From Haloplanus sp. HW8-1 (lineage in GTDB: Archaea; Halobacteriota; Halobacteria; Halobacteriales; Haloferacaceae), in contig NZ_CP098518.1 of NCBI RefSeq assembly GCF_023703795.1, forward strand, positions 124,001 to 188,000: a stretch of DNA of 64,000 bases, read 5' to 3'. The translations under genes and the position numbers were made by a program. Below are positions 43,759 to 51,144 of this stretch, one piece after another. Under the pieces are notes generated by a model. It saw only the letters and a list, made by a program, of their open reading frames with translations, ran no database searches and was not told where the DNA came from. How positions within the stretch are numbered: the first letter of the stretch is position 1; each line of letters starts with the position of its first letter.

Positions 43759-44760
43759 TCAGAGGACCCGCTTCACCGCGCGCTCGACGTCCGGCGCGTC
43801 GGGGAGGACCTCCCCTTCGAGGTCGGGTGCGAACGGAATAGGCGTGTCGGGGACGCCGACGCGTTGCGGGGGCGCGTCCAGCGTGAAGAAACCGTCCTCT
43901 ACCACCCGGGCCATCACTTCCGCGTGGAAGCCGTAGGACATCGGACTCTCGTCGGCGATCACCAGCGCCCCCGTCTTCTCGACACTCTCCAGGATGGTCT
44001 CCGTGTCCAGCGGGTAGATCGTCCGCGGGTCGATGACCTCGACGCTGGCCTCGCCCGCGAGGCCGTCCGCGACAGACAACGCTTCGCCCAGGAGCCGCTG
44101 GGTGGCCACGACCGTGACGTCCTCGCCCACGCGTTCGACGCTGGCCTCGCCCAGGGGGACCGTGTAGCTCTCGTCGGTCGGGACCGGTCCTCGTTCGTTG
44201 TAAATCGTCTTGTTCTCGAAGAACATCACGGGGTCGTCGGAACGGATACTCGCCTTGATCAGGCCCTTGGAGGCCGCAGGCGTGCCCGGAGCGACCACCT
44301 TGAGACCAGGCAGGTGGGCGACGAGCGTGTGGACAGTGCCCGAGTGCTGGGCCGCCGCGCTCTTCCCGCCGCCCTCGGTGGCGCGCATGACGACCGGGAC
44401 TCGGCTCTCCCCCCCGAACATGTAGCGCGTCTTGCCCGCCTGGTTCATGAGCTGGTCGAAGCAGACGCCGATGAAGTCGGAGAAGCTCACCTCGACCACG
44501 GGCCGGAGACCGGTCGCCGCCGCGCCGACTGCCCCGCCGACCTGCGCCGCTTCGCTGATGGGCGTGTTCCGGACGCGTCGCTGACCGAACTCCTCGTACA
44601 GGCCGTCTGTCACCTCGAAGGACTCCCCACTCTCTTCGTCTTGGCCGTACAGCATGACCATCTCGTCCGCCTGCATCTCCTCGCGGAGGCCCTCGCGAAT
44701 CGCCTCCCGCACGCTCATCGTCTCTGTTCCGTTCTCGTTCGTGGACTGGGTTCGTGACAT
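43759..44760 (-). CDS. 2-oxoacid dehydrogenase E1 beta subunit, locus 2
   Basis: A 333-residue transketolase-type subunit, paralogous to the gene at 31602. It shares GQDEESGESFEVTDGLYEEF, PISEAAQVGGAVGAA and QHSGTVHTLVAHLPGLK. It differs at several surface loops and has a 14-residue N-terminal extension. Its start overlaps the E1alpha stop by one base, so translation is coupled. It forms the thiamine-dependent E1 with E1alpha. Confidence 0.93.
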   Translation of the reverse strand: MSRTQSTNENGTETMSVREAIREGLREEMQADEMVMLYGQDEESGESFEVTDGLYEEFGQRRVRNTPISEAAQVGGAVGAAATGLRPVVEVSFSDFIGVCFDQLMNQAGKTRYMFGGESRVPVVMRATEGGGKSAAAQHSGTVHTLVAHLPGLKVVAPGTPAASKGLIKASIRSDDPVMFFENKTIYNERGPVPTDESYTVPLGEASVERVGEDVTVVATQRLLGEALSVADGLAGEASVEVIDPRTIYPLDTETILESVEKTGALVIADESPMSYGFHAEVMARVVEDGFFTLDAPPQRVGVPDTPIPFAPDLEGEVLPDAPDVERAVKRVL

Positions 44761-45824
44761 CAGTATACGCTCCAGTTGGGTTCTCGACGTGCGACGCGTT
44801 CCCGGTGTGCCGCTATCTCCGGCGCGGGTTCGACGAACACGTCGTCGAAGGCGACGTCCTTGCTCGCCGTCTCACTCTCGCGGGCGAACTCGACGGCGTC
44901 GGCCAGTTCAGACTCGACCGACCGCTCGAGGTCGGCCACGTCGTCCTCGGTCAGGACGCCCGTCTCGAGCAGTTCGTCGACGTAGTTGTCGATGGGGTCG
45001 CGTTCGGTCCGCCACTCGTCGACCTCCTCGGCGGTCCGATACGGCTCCTGGTCCCCCTCGAAGTGGCCGCGGTAGCGGTAGGTCTTGGCCTCGACCAGCG
45101 TGGGCCCCTCACCATCCAGCGCCCGTTCGCGGGCCTGCGAGACCGCGGCGTTGACGGTCTCAACGTCCTGTCCGTCGACGGTCTCACCGGGGACGCCGTA
45201 CGACGCCGCCATGTCCGCGAGGTCCTCGATGTTGTGTTGGTCGTCGAACGGCATCCCCTCGGAGTAGAGGTTGTTCTCGATGACGAAGACGACCGGCAGT
45301 TCCCAGGTGGCGGCGAGGTTGAACGCCTCGTGGACCTGTCCCTCGGCAACCGCACCGTCGCCGAGAAACGTGAGGGACATCCAATCTGCATCGGTGTACT
45401 GGGCGGTGATGGCCGCGCCGGTTCCCAGTGGAACGCTCGCGCCGACGATGGGCTGGGCGCCGAGCATGCCGACCTCCAGGCTGGCGACGTGCATCGAACC
45501 GCCCTTCCCGTCACAGTACCCCGTCTCTTTCCCGTAGAGTTCGGCCAGCAGGCGGTCAGGGTCGAGCCCCTTCGCGAGGCTGTGGCCGTGGGCGCGGTGG
45601 GTGCTCGTGACGTAGTCGTCCTCGGTGAGCGCGCCGACCGCGCCCACGGCGACGCCCTCCTGTCCCTGGGAGAGGTGGACGAAACCCGGAATCTCGCCGT
45701 CGGCGAACCGGTCCCCGACCGCGTCTTCGAACTCCCGAATGAGCATCATGCGGCGCAATGCCTCTGTCCGTTCCCGTGGCTCGTTGAAGTCGATCTGAGC
45801 CATCGATGCTACGTTGATGTGCAC
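44760..45824 (-). CDS. 2-oxoacid dehydrogenase E1 alpha subunit, locus 2
   Basis: A 354-residue E1 alpha with GDGAVAEGQVHEAFN and VIENNLYSEGMPFDDQHN as thiamine diphosphate motifs, plus THRAHGHSLAKGLD. It is close to the locus-1 E1alpha throughout and AcoA-like in style. ATG 45803 is an alternative start that gives MAQIDFNEPRER. It follows E2 by 53 bp in a four-gene operon with E1beta and E3. Confidence 0.93.
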   Translation of the reverse strand: MHINVASMAQIDFNEPRERTEALRRMMLIREFEDAVGDRFADGEIPGFVHLSQGQEGVAVGAVGALTEDDYVTSTHRAHGHSLAKGLDPDRLLAELYGKETGYCDGKGGSMHVASLEVGMLGAQPIVGASVPLGTGAAITAQYTDADWMSLTFLGDGAVAEGQVHEAFNLAATWELPVVFVIENNLYSEGMPFDDQHNIEDLADMAASYGVPGETVDGQDVETVNAAVSQARERALDGEGPTLVEAKTYRYRGHFEGDQEPYRTAEEVDEWRTERDPIDNYVDELLETGVLTEDDVADLERSVESELADAVEFARESETASKDVAFDDVFVEPAPEIAAHRERVARREPNWSVY

Positions 45825-45877
45825 GTGTATTGAGTGTTTGGGTCGAACTGGCTAGTGCTGTCGACTGCGCGTCCGGG

Positions 45878-47308
45878 TCAACCCTCGACCAACTCGTCCA
45901 CGCGGTCGAGCGCGGACGCCAGCGTCTCCAGGAACCGTGCGGCGTCGGCGCCGTCGACGACCCGGTGGTCGAAGGAGAGGCTGAACGTCATCGTCTTGCG
46001 GAATTCGATTCCCCGATCCGTCTGGCGTGGCTCCTCGTCGGCGGTGCCGACGCCGAGGATGGCGACCTGCGGCGGGTTGATTATCGGGGTGAACGAGTCG
46101 ACACCGAACGGGCCGAGGTTGGAGACAGTGAACGTTCCCCCGCGCAGGTCGGCGGGGTCGTGTCGACGGTTCCGGACCCTGTCAGTCAGGACCCCGCGCT
46201 CGTGTGCGAGCTCGGTCACGGGGGTGTCCCGAACGTCGCGGAGCACCGGTGTGACCAGTCCGTCTTCGAGGTCGACGGCGATACCGACGTTGTGCTCCTC
46301 GTAGACGCAGTGGACGCCATCCTCGAAGGTTGCGTTGAACTCCGGGTGCTCGGCCAGGGTCTCGCTCACCGCCAGTAGCAACACGTCGGTGACGGACACG
46401 ACGTCATCCGCGTCGGCGGCGGCCGCAAAGACGGATTCGACCTCGACGGTCCGGTCGACGGTGACGTGGGGTGCCTCCCAACTCTCGCCGAGGCGACGGG
46501 CTATCGTCGACCGCATCCCGGAGAGGGACCGTTCCTCGCGGACGGTACGTCCCGCTCCGTCGTCGCTCACGGGCGTCTCTCCCCCCTCGACTCCGTCGGT
46601 GCCGGGCGTGGTAGCGCCGTCCACGTCGTCGGCGCGAATCGAACCGTGCGGTCCCGTCCCCCGAACGTCCCCGAGGGTGACGCCACGTTTGTGTGCCAGC
46701 TTCCGCGCTCGCGGCGTCGCCAGTACCTCGCCGTCCGCCCCCGCGGCCGACGTTCCGTCGTTCGCGGGCCGGTCGCGCACCGCATTCTCGACGTCCGCGA
46801 CGGTCACTGCGCTCTTCGGACCGGTGCCACGGACCGACGCGAGAGAGACGCCCGTCTCGTCGGCGCGACGGCGCGCCTTCGGCGTCGCCCGGACCGTGTC
46901 GGACTCGCCGCGGCGGGCCGTCCCGTCTGCGCCCCGGGGCCCCGGTCCCGGTTCAGACGCCGCGTCCGCGGTCCAGTCGGCGTCGTCCGGCGCGGCGTCG
47001 GTGCCCGTCCGGTCGTCGGTCTCGACACCCTCGTCCTCGACGGTCGCGAGGAGATCGTCCACGTCGGCGTCCGCCGGGGCCACGATGGCCATCGCGGTCC
47101 CGGGAGCGACTTCCGCACCCTCGTCGAGGAGCGTCCGCCGGACCACGCCCGACTTGCGGGCGGTGACCTCGGCGGTCGTCTTCTCCGACTCTATCTCCGC
47201 GATGACGTTCCCCTCGTCCACCGATTCACCCTCCACCGCGACCCAATCGAGGAGGACGCCAGTCTCCATCTCGACCCCCATCTTGGGCATGCGTACAACG
47301 TACGCCAT
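45878..47308 (-). CDS. Dihydrolipoamide acyltransferase (E2) with two subunit-binding domains, locus 2
   Basis: A 476-residue E2. The lipoyl domain begins MAYVVRMPKMGVEMETG with the lipoyl lysine in ESEKTTAEV (Lys43). Two peripheral-subunit-binding domains follow in series, ATPKARRRADETGVSLASV and ATPRARKLAHKRGVTLGDV, each ending GTGPxxxxxxxDV. The catalytic domain ends with SFDHRVVDGADAARF. The locus-1 E2 has only one such binding domain, and this one has no OsmC extension. It is the first gene of the operon; a T-rich box lies near 47335. Confidence 0.93.
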   Translation of the reverse strand: MAYVVRMPKMGVEMETGVLLDWVAVEGESVDEGNVIAEIESEKTTAEVTARKSGVVRRTLLDEGAEVAPGTAMAIVAPADADVDDLLATVEDEGVETDDRTGTDAAPDDADWTADAASEPGPGPRGADGTARRGESDTVRATPKARRRADETGVSLASVRGTGPKSAVTVADVENAVRDRPANDGTSAAGADGEVLATPRARKLAHKRGVTLGDVRGTGPHGSIRADDVDGATTPGTDGVEGGETPVSDDGAGRTVREERSLSGMRSTIARRLGESWEAPHVTVDRTVEVESVFAAAADADDVVSVTDVLLLAVSETLAEHPEFNATFEDGVHCVYEEHNVGIAVDLEDGLVTPVLRDVRDTPVTELAHERGVLTDRVRNRRHDPADLRGGTFTVSNLGPFGVDSFTPIINPPQVAILGVGTADEEPRQTDRGIEFRKTMTFSLSFDHRVVDGADAARFLETLASALDRVDELVEG

Positions 47309-47436
47309 CTACCGTTAGCCTCCGGGGTGTCGTACAAAAATCCTCCGCTCCGACCCGCCCCGTCACCGCGATGATGGCGTGACGGTCGAGTCACCGACCG
47401 ACCACTCGGACGCCGCCGACGGCCACCTATCGGCGA

Positions 47437-47453
47437 GTTCAATATATGTGAAC
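47437..47453. promoter_or_regulatory. Palindrome GTTCA-N7-TGAAC, site 1 upstream of E2
   Basis: GTTCAATATATGTGAAC is a perfect 5-N7-5 palindrome, 129 bp before the E2 start. It has the same arms and spacing as 30366-30382 before the iclR gene. Confidence 0.55.
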
Positions 47454-47648
47454 TACCAGGAGTGGAGGGCGGCGCGCAAACGCGTCTTCGCTCGCCACGG
47501 GGATTACAGACCTATTGATGTAAACCTCAGGAGCACACGTCGCGAGTTCACGGTCACCGGTGTCGCTGACTCGCCGTCCCCCTCCCCGTTCGGCAGGATT
47601 CTGCGGTGGACTGCTCAGCCACCTCACTGCCGGTGCGCGCGCCACGTC

Positions 47649-47665
47649 GTTCGATATATGTGAAC
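47649..47665. promoter_or_regulatory. Palindrome GTTCG-N7-TGAAC, site 2 upstream of E2
   Basis: GTTCGATATATGTGAAC differs from site 1 (47437) at one position and shares the central ATATATG. The two sites are 212 bp apart, almost exactly 20 turns of DNA, compatible with looping by a tetrameric IclR protein. Confidence 0.55.
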
Positions 47666-47798
47666 TGCCCGGACGTCGATGCGTCAGTGAGTCGACGACC
47701 GCCGAGTTCCAGACCGTCGTTTCGGCCAGTCGGTCCGAGCATTGGGAGGCGAAGAGCCATTTGTTTCCAATATTACAAAATCTAACTCTATTAGGCAG

Positions 47799-48493
47799 GG
47801 CGGTGTTCAGATAAGGATGAAGGATGAGGCGGTGCGATTTTTGAGTGCCTATGCTCGAAACCGCCCGCCCCACGGTGGTAGCGACCGCTTCGAGTTAGGC
47901 TCTGTGGAGCGAGAGGTGACACCCGAGCCAGCGATGAAGCTCGGGATCCGACTCCGTTTGGTTGTAATATCAATTTCCAATACAATTCTAATTCTTGATA
48001 GTTTGGGTATCGAACGGTGTCGGCCCACCGTTCATAACTGGGTACAGAAGGCCGATTTACAGCCCACAGATGGTGCCAACCTGGATCACGTTGCGGTCGA
48101 TGAAACCGTGATCCAGCTCAATACCGAGCGATATTGGCTGTACGCCGTGATCGATCCGGATATCAATCGCCTGCTCCATGTACGGCTATTTTCGACGAGA
48201 AAACAGGGATTGACCGAGATGTTCCTGTCTGAACTCCGTGACAAACATCTCGTCGACGACGTGATCTTTCTCGTCGACGGTACTCCGTGGTGTCAGGCGG
48301 CCTGCCATCGTCTCGGGCTGCGATTCCAGCATGTTACACGTGGGAATCGGTATGCCGTCGAACGTATCTTTCGAGAATCAAAACGACAAAAACACCAGTT
48401 CTCAAATGTTTTCAGTCACGTCGACCCGAGTACCGCCGAAAATTGGTTGCAAGCGTTCGCCTTCGCATGGAACCAGCTTATCTAGACACTACC
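47799..48493 (+). mobile_element. IS6-family insertion sequence, intact copy
   Basis: A 695-bp element with ends GGCGGTGTTCAGATAAG at 47799 and, from the other strand at 48493, GGTAGTGTCTAGATAAG. It encodes a complete transposase. No 8-bp target duplication is visible. Its right end lies 18 bp before the TATA box of the hyuA-like gene. Confidence 0.9.
47817..48485 (+). CDS. IS6-family DDE transposase, apparently intact
   Basis: A 222-residue transposase. The catalytic residues are visible in HVAVDETVIQ (Asp), VIFLVDGTPWCQ (Asp) and VERIFRESKRQ (Glu), and the end is AWNQLI. ATG 47817 is placed just inside the left repeat; an open frame extends further left outside the element and is not used. 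IS6 enzymes move by replicative cointegration, so pairs of copies can mobilise DNA between them. Confidence 0.92.
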   Translation: MKDEAVRFLSAYARNRPPHGGSDRFELGSVEREVTPEPAMKLGIRLRLVVISISNTILILDSLGIERCRPTVHNWVQKADLQPTDGANLDHVAVDETVIQLNTERYWLYAVIDPDINRLLHVRLFSTRKQGLTEMFLSELRDKHLVDDVIFLVDGTPWCQAACHRLGLRFQHVTRGNRYAVERIFRESKRQKHQFSNVFSHVDPSTAENWLQAFAFAWNQLI

Positions 48494-48510
48494 ACCCGGG
48501 GGGCACAAAG

Positions 48511-48518
48511 TATAATTA
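48511..48518 (+). promoter_or_regulatory. TATA box of the hyuA-like gene
   Basis: TATAATTA is centred 27 bp before ATG 48541. The open frame extends left to 48331 through the IS element, so this box is what fixes the start. Confidence 0.65.
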
Positions 48519-48540
48519 TCGGGACAGTGACCCCTCGGTG

Positions 48541-50625
48541 ATGGTAGATTACGAGATAGGTACTGACATCGGGGGGACCCACACCGACACGGTCGTCCTG
48601 ACGTCGGGGGGCGAGCAGTACATCGCCAAAGCCCCGTCGACGCCGGACGACTTCAGCGTCGGTGTCCTCGACAGTCTCCGGGTGGTCTGTTCGGAACTGG
48701 GCGTCGATCTCGAGGAGTTGCTCGCGAACACCACGCGGTTCGTCAACGGGTCGACGGTCGCGACCAACACGATCGCCGAACTCCAGGGAGCCGAGACGGG
48801 ACTGATCACTACCAAGGGCTTCGAGGACACGCTCAAGATCGCCCGGTCGCCCCGGGAGGTGAACGTCTTCGACCTGCACGAGCAGACCGGGCCGCCGGAG
48901 ATCGTCGAGAAACCGAACATCGTCGGCGTCCCGGAGCGCATCGACTACACCGGCGACGTCGTCGTTCCGCTTGACCGCGAGGCGGCCGAGGCTGCGGTCG
49001 ACGAACTCGTCGCGGCGGACGTCGATACGATCGCGGTCTGTCTGCTCTGGTCGTTCGAGAACAGCGCTCACGAGGAACTGATCGGGGAGATCATCGAGAC
49101 GAAGTACCCGGAGATGCACTACTCGCTGTCCCACCAGATCTTCCCCGTCATCCGAGAGTACGAACGGATGACGACGACGGTGTTCAACTCCTACGCCGGA
49201 CCGAGCGTGGTCCAGTACACGGAGAACCTCCGGGAACGCCTCGGCGAGCACGGCCTGTCGGTGCCGATCCTCATTATGCACTCCGAGGGGGGGTACACGT
49301 CGGTCGAGGAGGCGAAAGAACGCCCGGTGTCTCTGGTCTCCTCGGGGCCGGCAGCCGGCGTCATCGGCGCCAACGAACTCGGGAAGCAACTGGGCGTCGA
49401 GAACATCATCACCGCAGATATGGGCGGAACGAGCTTCGACACCTCGCTCATCCACGACAACGAAATCCGGATGCGGACACGGGCGAGAATCGGTGACTTC
49501 GACACCGGACTGCACCTGGTCGACGTCGAGGCGATCGGCAGCGGTGGGGGGTCGATCGCCTGGATCGACGAGCGGGGACAGCCGAACGTCGGTCCACGAT
49601 CCGCCGGAGCGGACCCAGGGCCAGTCTGCTACGGTCGCGGCGGCACGGACCCGACGGTCACCGACGCGGCGCTCGCGCTCGGCTATCTGAACCCGGAGTA
49701 CTTCCTCGGCGGTCGGGACACACTCGATTTCGACGCAGCGCGGACGGCGATCGCGGAACGAATCGCCGAACCGCTCGACCAGAGCGTCGAGCAGGCCGCT
49801 GTGGGCATCTTGACGCTGACGGTCGCGAAGATGAGCAACGCGGCGCGTTCGGTCTCCATCGAGAAGGGATACGACCCACGCAACTTCTCGATGATGGCCT
49901 TCGGGGGAACCAGTCCGCTGTTTGCCACGTGGATCTGTGAGGAACTCGACATCGACCGGATCGTGATCCCGGACGACGCGGCCAGTTTTTCGGCACACGG
50001 TCTCCTCGAGGCCGACCACAAGCGAAGTTACGTCGAGACCTATCACTCGGTAATCGACGAGGAGACCATCGCCGACCTGGCGACGCTCTACGAGTCGATG
50101 GAAGCCCAGGCCCGGGAGGACTTCGAGACGGAGGGCCAACGCCCGGAGGATGTCGAGTTCGATCGCGAAATCGACCTGCGGTTCGCCGGCCAGGCGTCCG
50201 AACTGACGATCTCGCTGCCCCAGCGAGATCTGAGCGGGGTCGATCCGGCGAGCCTCGAGTCGCAGTTCGTCGACGAGTACGAGACGCTCTACGGGGAGGG
50301 GACCGCCTGGGAGGACGCTCCCGTCGAGGTTCAAAACGTGCGCCTCGACGCGGTGGTGCCCATCGAGACGCACGACCTCAGACGTGCGGACACGAGGACG
50401 GGGACCGATCGGACGGAGCCGACCCAGAGAGAACGCAGAACGATCCACCTCCCGATGCGAGACGAGACCCGAGAGGTCCCGGTGTACGACGGACGGACCC
50501 TCGCCCCGGGGTTCGAACTCGAGGAGACCGCGATCATCGAGAAGCCGTACACGACGGTCTTCTTGCCCCCGGCGGCACGACTGCACGTCGACGACCGCGA
50601 GAACATCGTCATCGAGAGGAACTGA
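48541..50625 (+). CDS. Hydantoinase A / acetone-carboxylase beta-like subunit
   Basis: A 694-residue member of the HyuA/oxoprolinase family. It begins YEIGTDIGGTHTDTVVL (ATP-binding acetate-kinase-like fold) and has RFVNGSTVATNTIAEL, LVSSGPAAGVIGANEL, TADMGGTSFDTSLI and GSGGGSIAWID. Relatives are ATP-dependent hydantoinases, oxoprolinases and the beta subunits of acetone/acetophenone carboxylases. The zinc-ribbon partner at 50792 favours the carboxylase branch. The start follows a clear TATA box. Confidence 0.92.
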   Translation: MVDYEIGTDIGGTHTDTVVLTSGGEQYIAKAPSTPDDFSVGVLDSLRVVCSELGVDLEELLANTTRFVNGSTVATNTIAELQGAETGLITTKGFEDTLKIARSPREVNVFDLHEQTGPPEIVEKPNIVGVPERIDYTGDVVVPLDREAAEAAVDELVAADVDTIAVCLLWSFENSAHEELIGEIIETKYPEMHYSLSHQIFPVIREYERMTTTVFNSYAGPSVVQYTENLRERLGEHGLSVPILIMHSEGGYTSVEEAKERPVSLVSSGPAAGVIGANELGKQLGVENIITADMGGTSFDTSLIHDNEIRMRTRARIGDFDTGLHLVDVEAIGSGGGSIAWIDERGQPNVGPRSAGADPGPVCYGRGGTDPTVTDAALALGYLNPEYFLGGRDTLDFDAARTAIAERIAEPLDQSVEQAAVGILTLTVAKMSNAARSVSIEKGYDPRNFSMMAFGGTSPLFATWICEELDIDRIVIPDDAASFSAHGLLEADHKRSYVETYHSVIDEETIADLATLYESMEAQAREDFETEGQRPEDVEFDREIDLRFAGQASELTISLPQRDLSGVDPASLESQFVDEYETLYGEGTAWEDAPVEVQNVRLDAVVPIETHDLRRADTRTGTDRTEPTQRERRTIHLPMRDETREVPVYDGRTLAPGFELEETAIIEKPYTTVFLPPAARLHVDDRENIVIERN

Positions 50626-50627
50626 CC

Positions 50628-50795
50628 GTGGTCGAGATGGAACTCGACGTCGATCGTGAAACCGTACTCGACTCGATGCCCGGAGAGCGGAGGCGAAACG
50701 ACGACGCCCTCGACGAGGACGCCACCGAACGCCGGCGCGACCGCATCAGGACCGAACGGCTTGCGAACGCGACAACCAGCGGTGATTCACAATGA
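50628..50795 (+). CDS. Small ORF between hyuA and gamma-like subunit, carrying a copy of the hyuB C-terminus
   Basis: A 55-codon frame from GTG 50628 (or ATG 50637), 2 bp after hyuA and overlapping the next gene by ATGA. Its second half, DALDEDATERRRDRIRTERL, is almost identical to the C-terminal tail of HyuB at 52950-53006, and the DNA matches 56 of 57 bases. It may be a remnant of a duplicated hyuB end that now bridges the operon. Whether a functional peptide is made is unclear. Confidence 0.5.
   Translation: MVEMELDVDRETVLDSMPGERRRNDDALDEDATERRRDRIRTERLANATTSGDSQ
50705..50761 (+). repeat. 57-bp direct repeat, copy 1 (of hyuB 3' end)
   Basis: It begins CGCCCTCGACGAGGACGCCA and matches 52950-53006 at 56 of 57 bases; the only difference is G here and A there near CATCAG. 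The two copies are in the same orientation, 2245 bp apart. Confidence 0.9.
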
Positions 50796-51115
50796 CCACG
50801 AACGAGATCGAGACGAGACGCATCGACATGTACCTGAACCTCGTTGACGAGAACGGCGACCGGCGCATCGAGTGCCGGGAGTGCGGTGCGAGGATCTGTG
50901 ACGGGAGCGAGGAGTGGCTCGAGAACGTCCCGATTCGCAAACGCGAGATCTCCGGACGCCTAGAGGAGTTCGGTATCTGGGTGAAAGAGCGCGAAGCCGA
51001 CGAACGGATCGAACTCCACGAGCGCTACTGCCCGAACTGCGCGATCCAGCTCGGGGCACAGGTAACCGTCGCGGGAGAGGACCGACCGCTTCAGGTCGAT
51101 CCCGACTTCCTCTGA
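50792..51115 (+). CDS. Zinc-ribbon protein, acetone-carboxylase gamma-like subunit
   Basis: A 107-residue protein with two CxxC-type pairs, IECRECGARIC and YCPNCAIQLG, forming a zinc ribbon. The size and place between HyuA-like and HyuB-like subunits match the small subunits of acetone and acetophenone carboxylases (about 15 kDa). It begins by overlapping the small ORF before it. A structural or metal-binding role in an ATP-dependent carboxylase is inferred. Confidence 0.78.
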   Translation: MTTNEIETRRIDMYLNLVDENGDRRIECRECGARICDGSEEWLENVPIRKREISGRLEEFGIWVKEREADERIELHERYCPNCAIQLGAQVTVAGEDRPLQVDPDFL

Positions 51116-51144
51116 ACGACCGAACACACGACAGCCGACTACCA

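Larger units (their letters stand above)
47309..47798. other. Upstream region of the E2 operon, no gene seen
   Basis: This 490-bp stretch between E2 and the intact IS carries no supported frame. It contains the two 17-bp palindromes listed separately. Short frames on both strands have non-haloarchaeal composition. Confidence 0.5.

Noticed and set aside
48478-50586. Minus-strand open frame of 702 codons
   Set aside because: It mirrors the hyuA-like gene and has no motif of its own.
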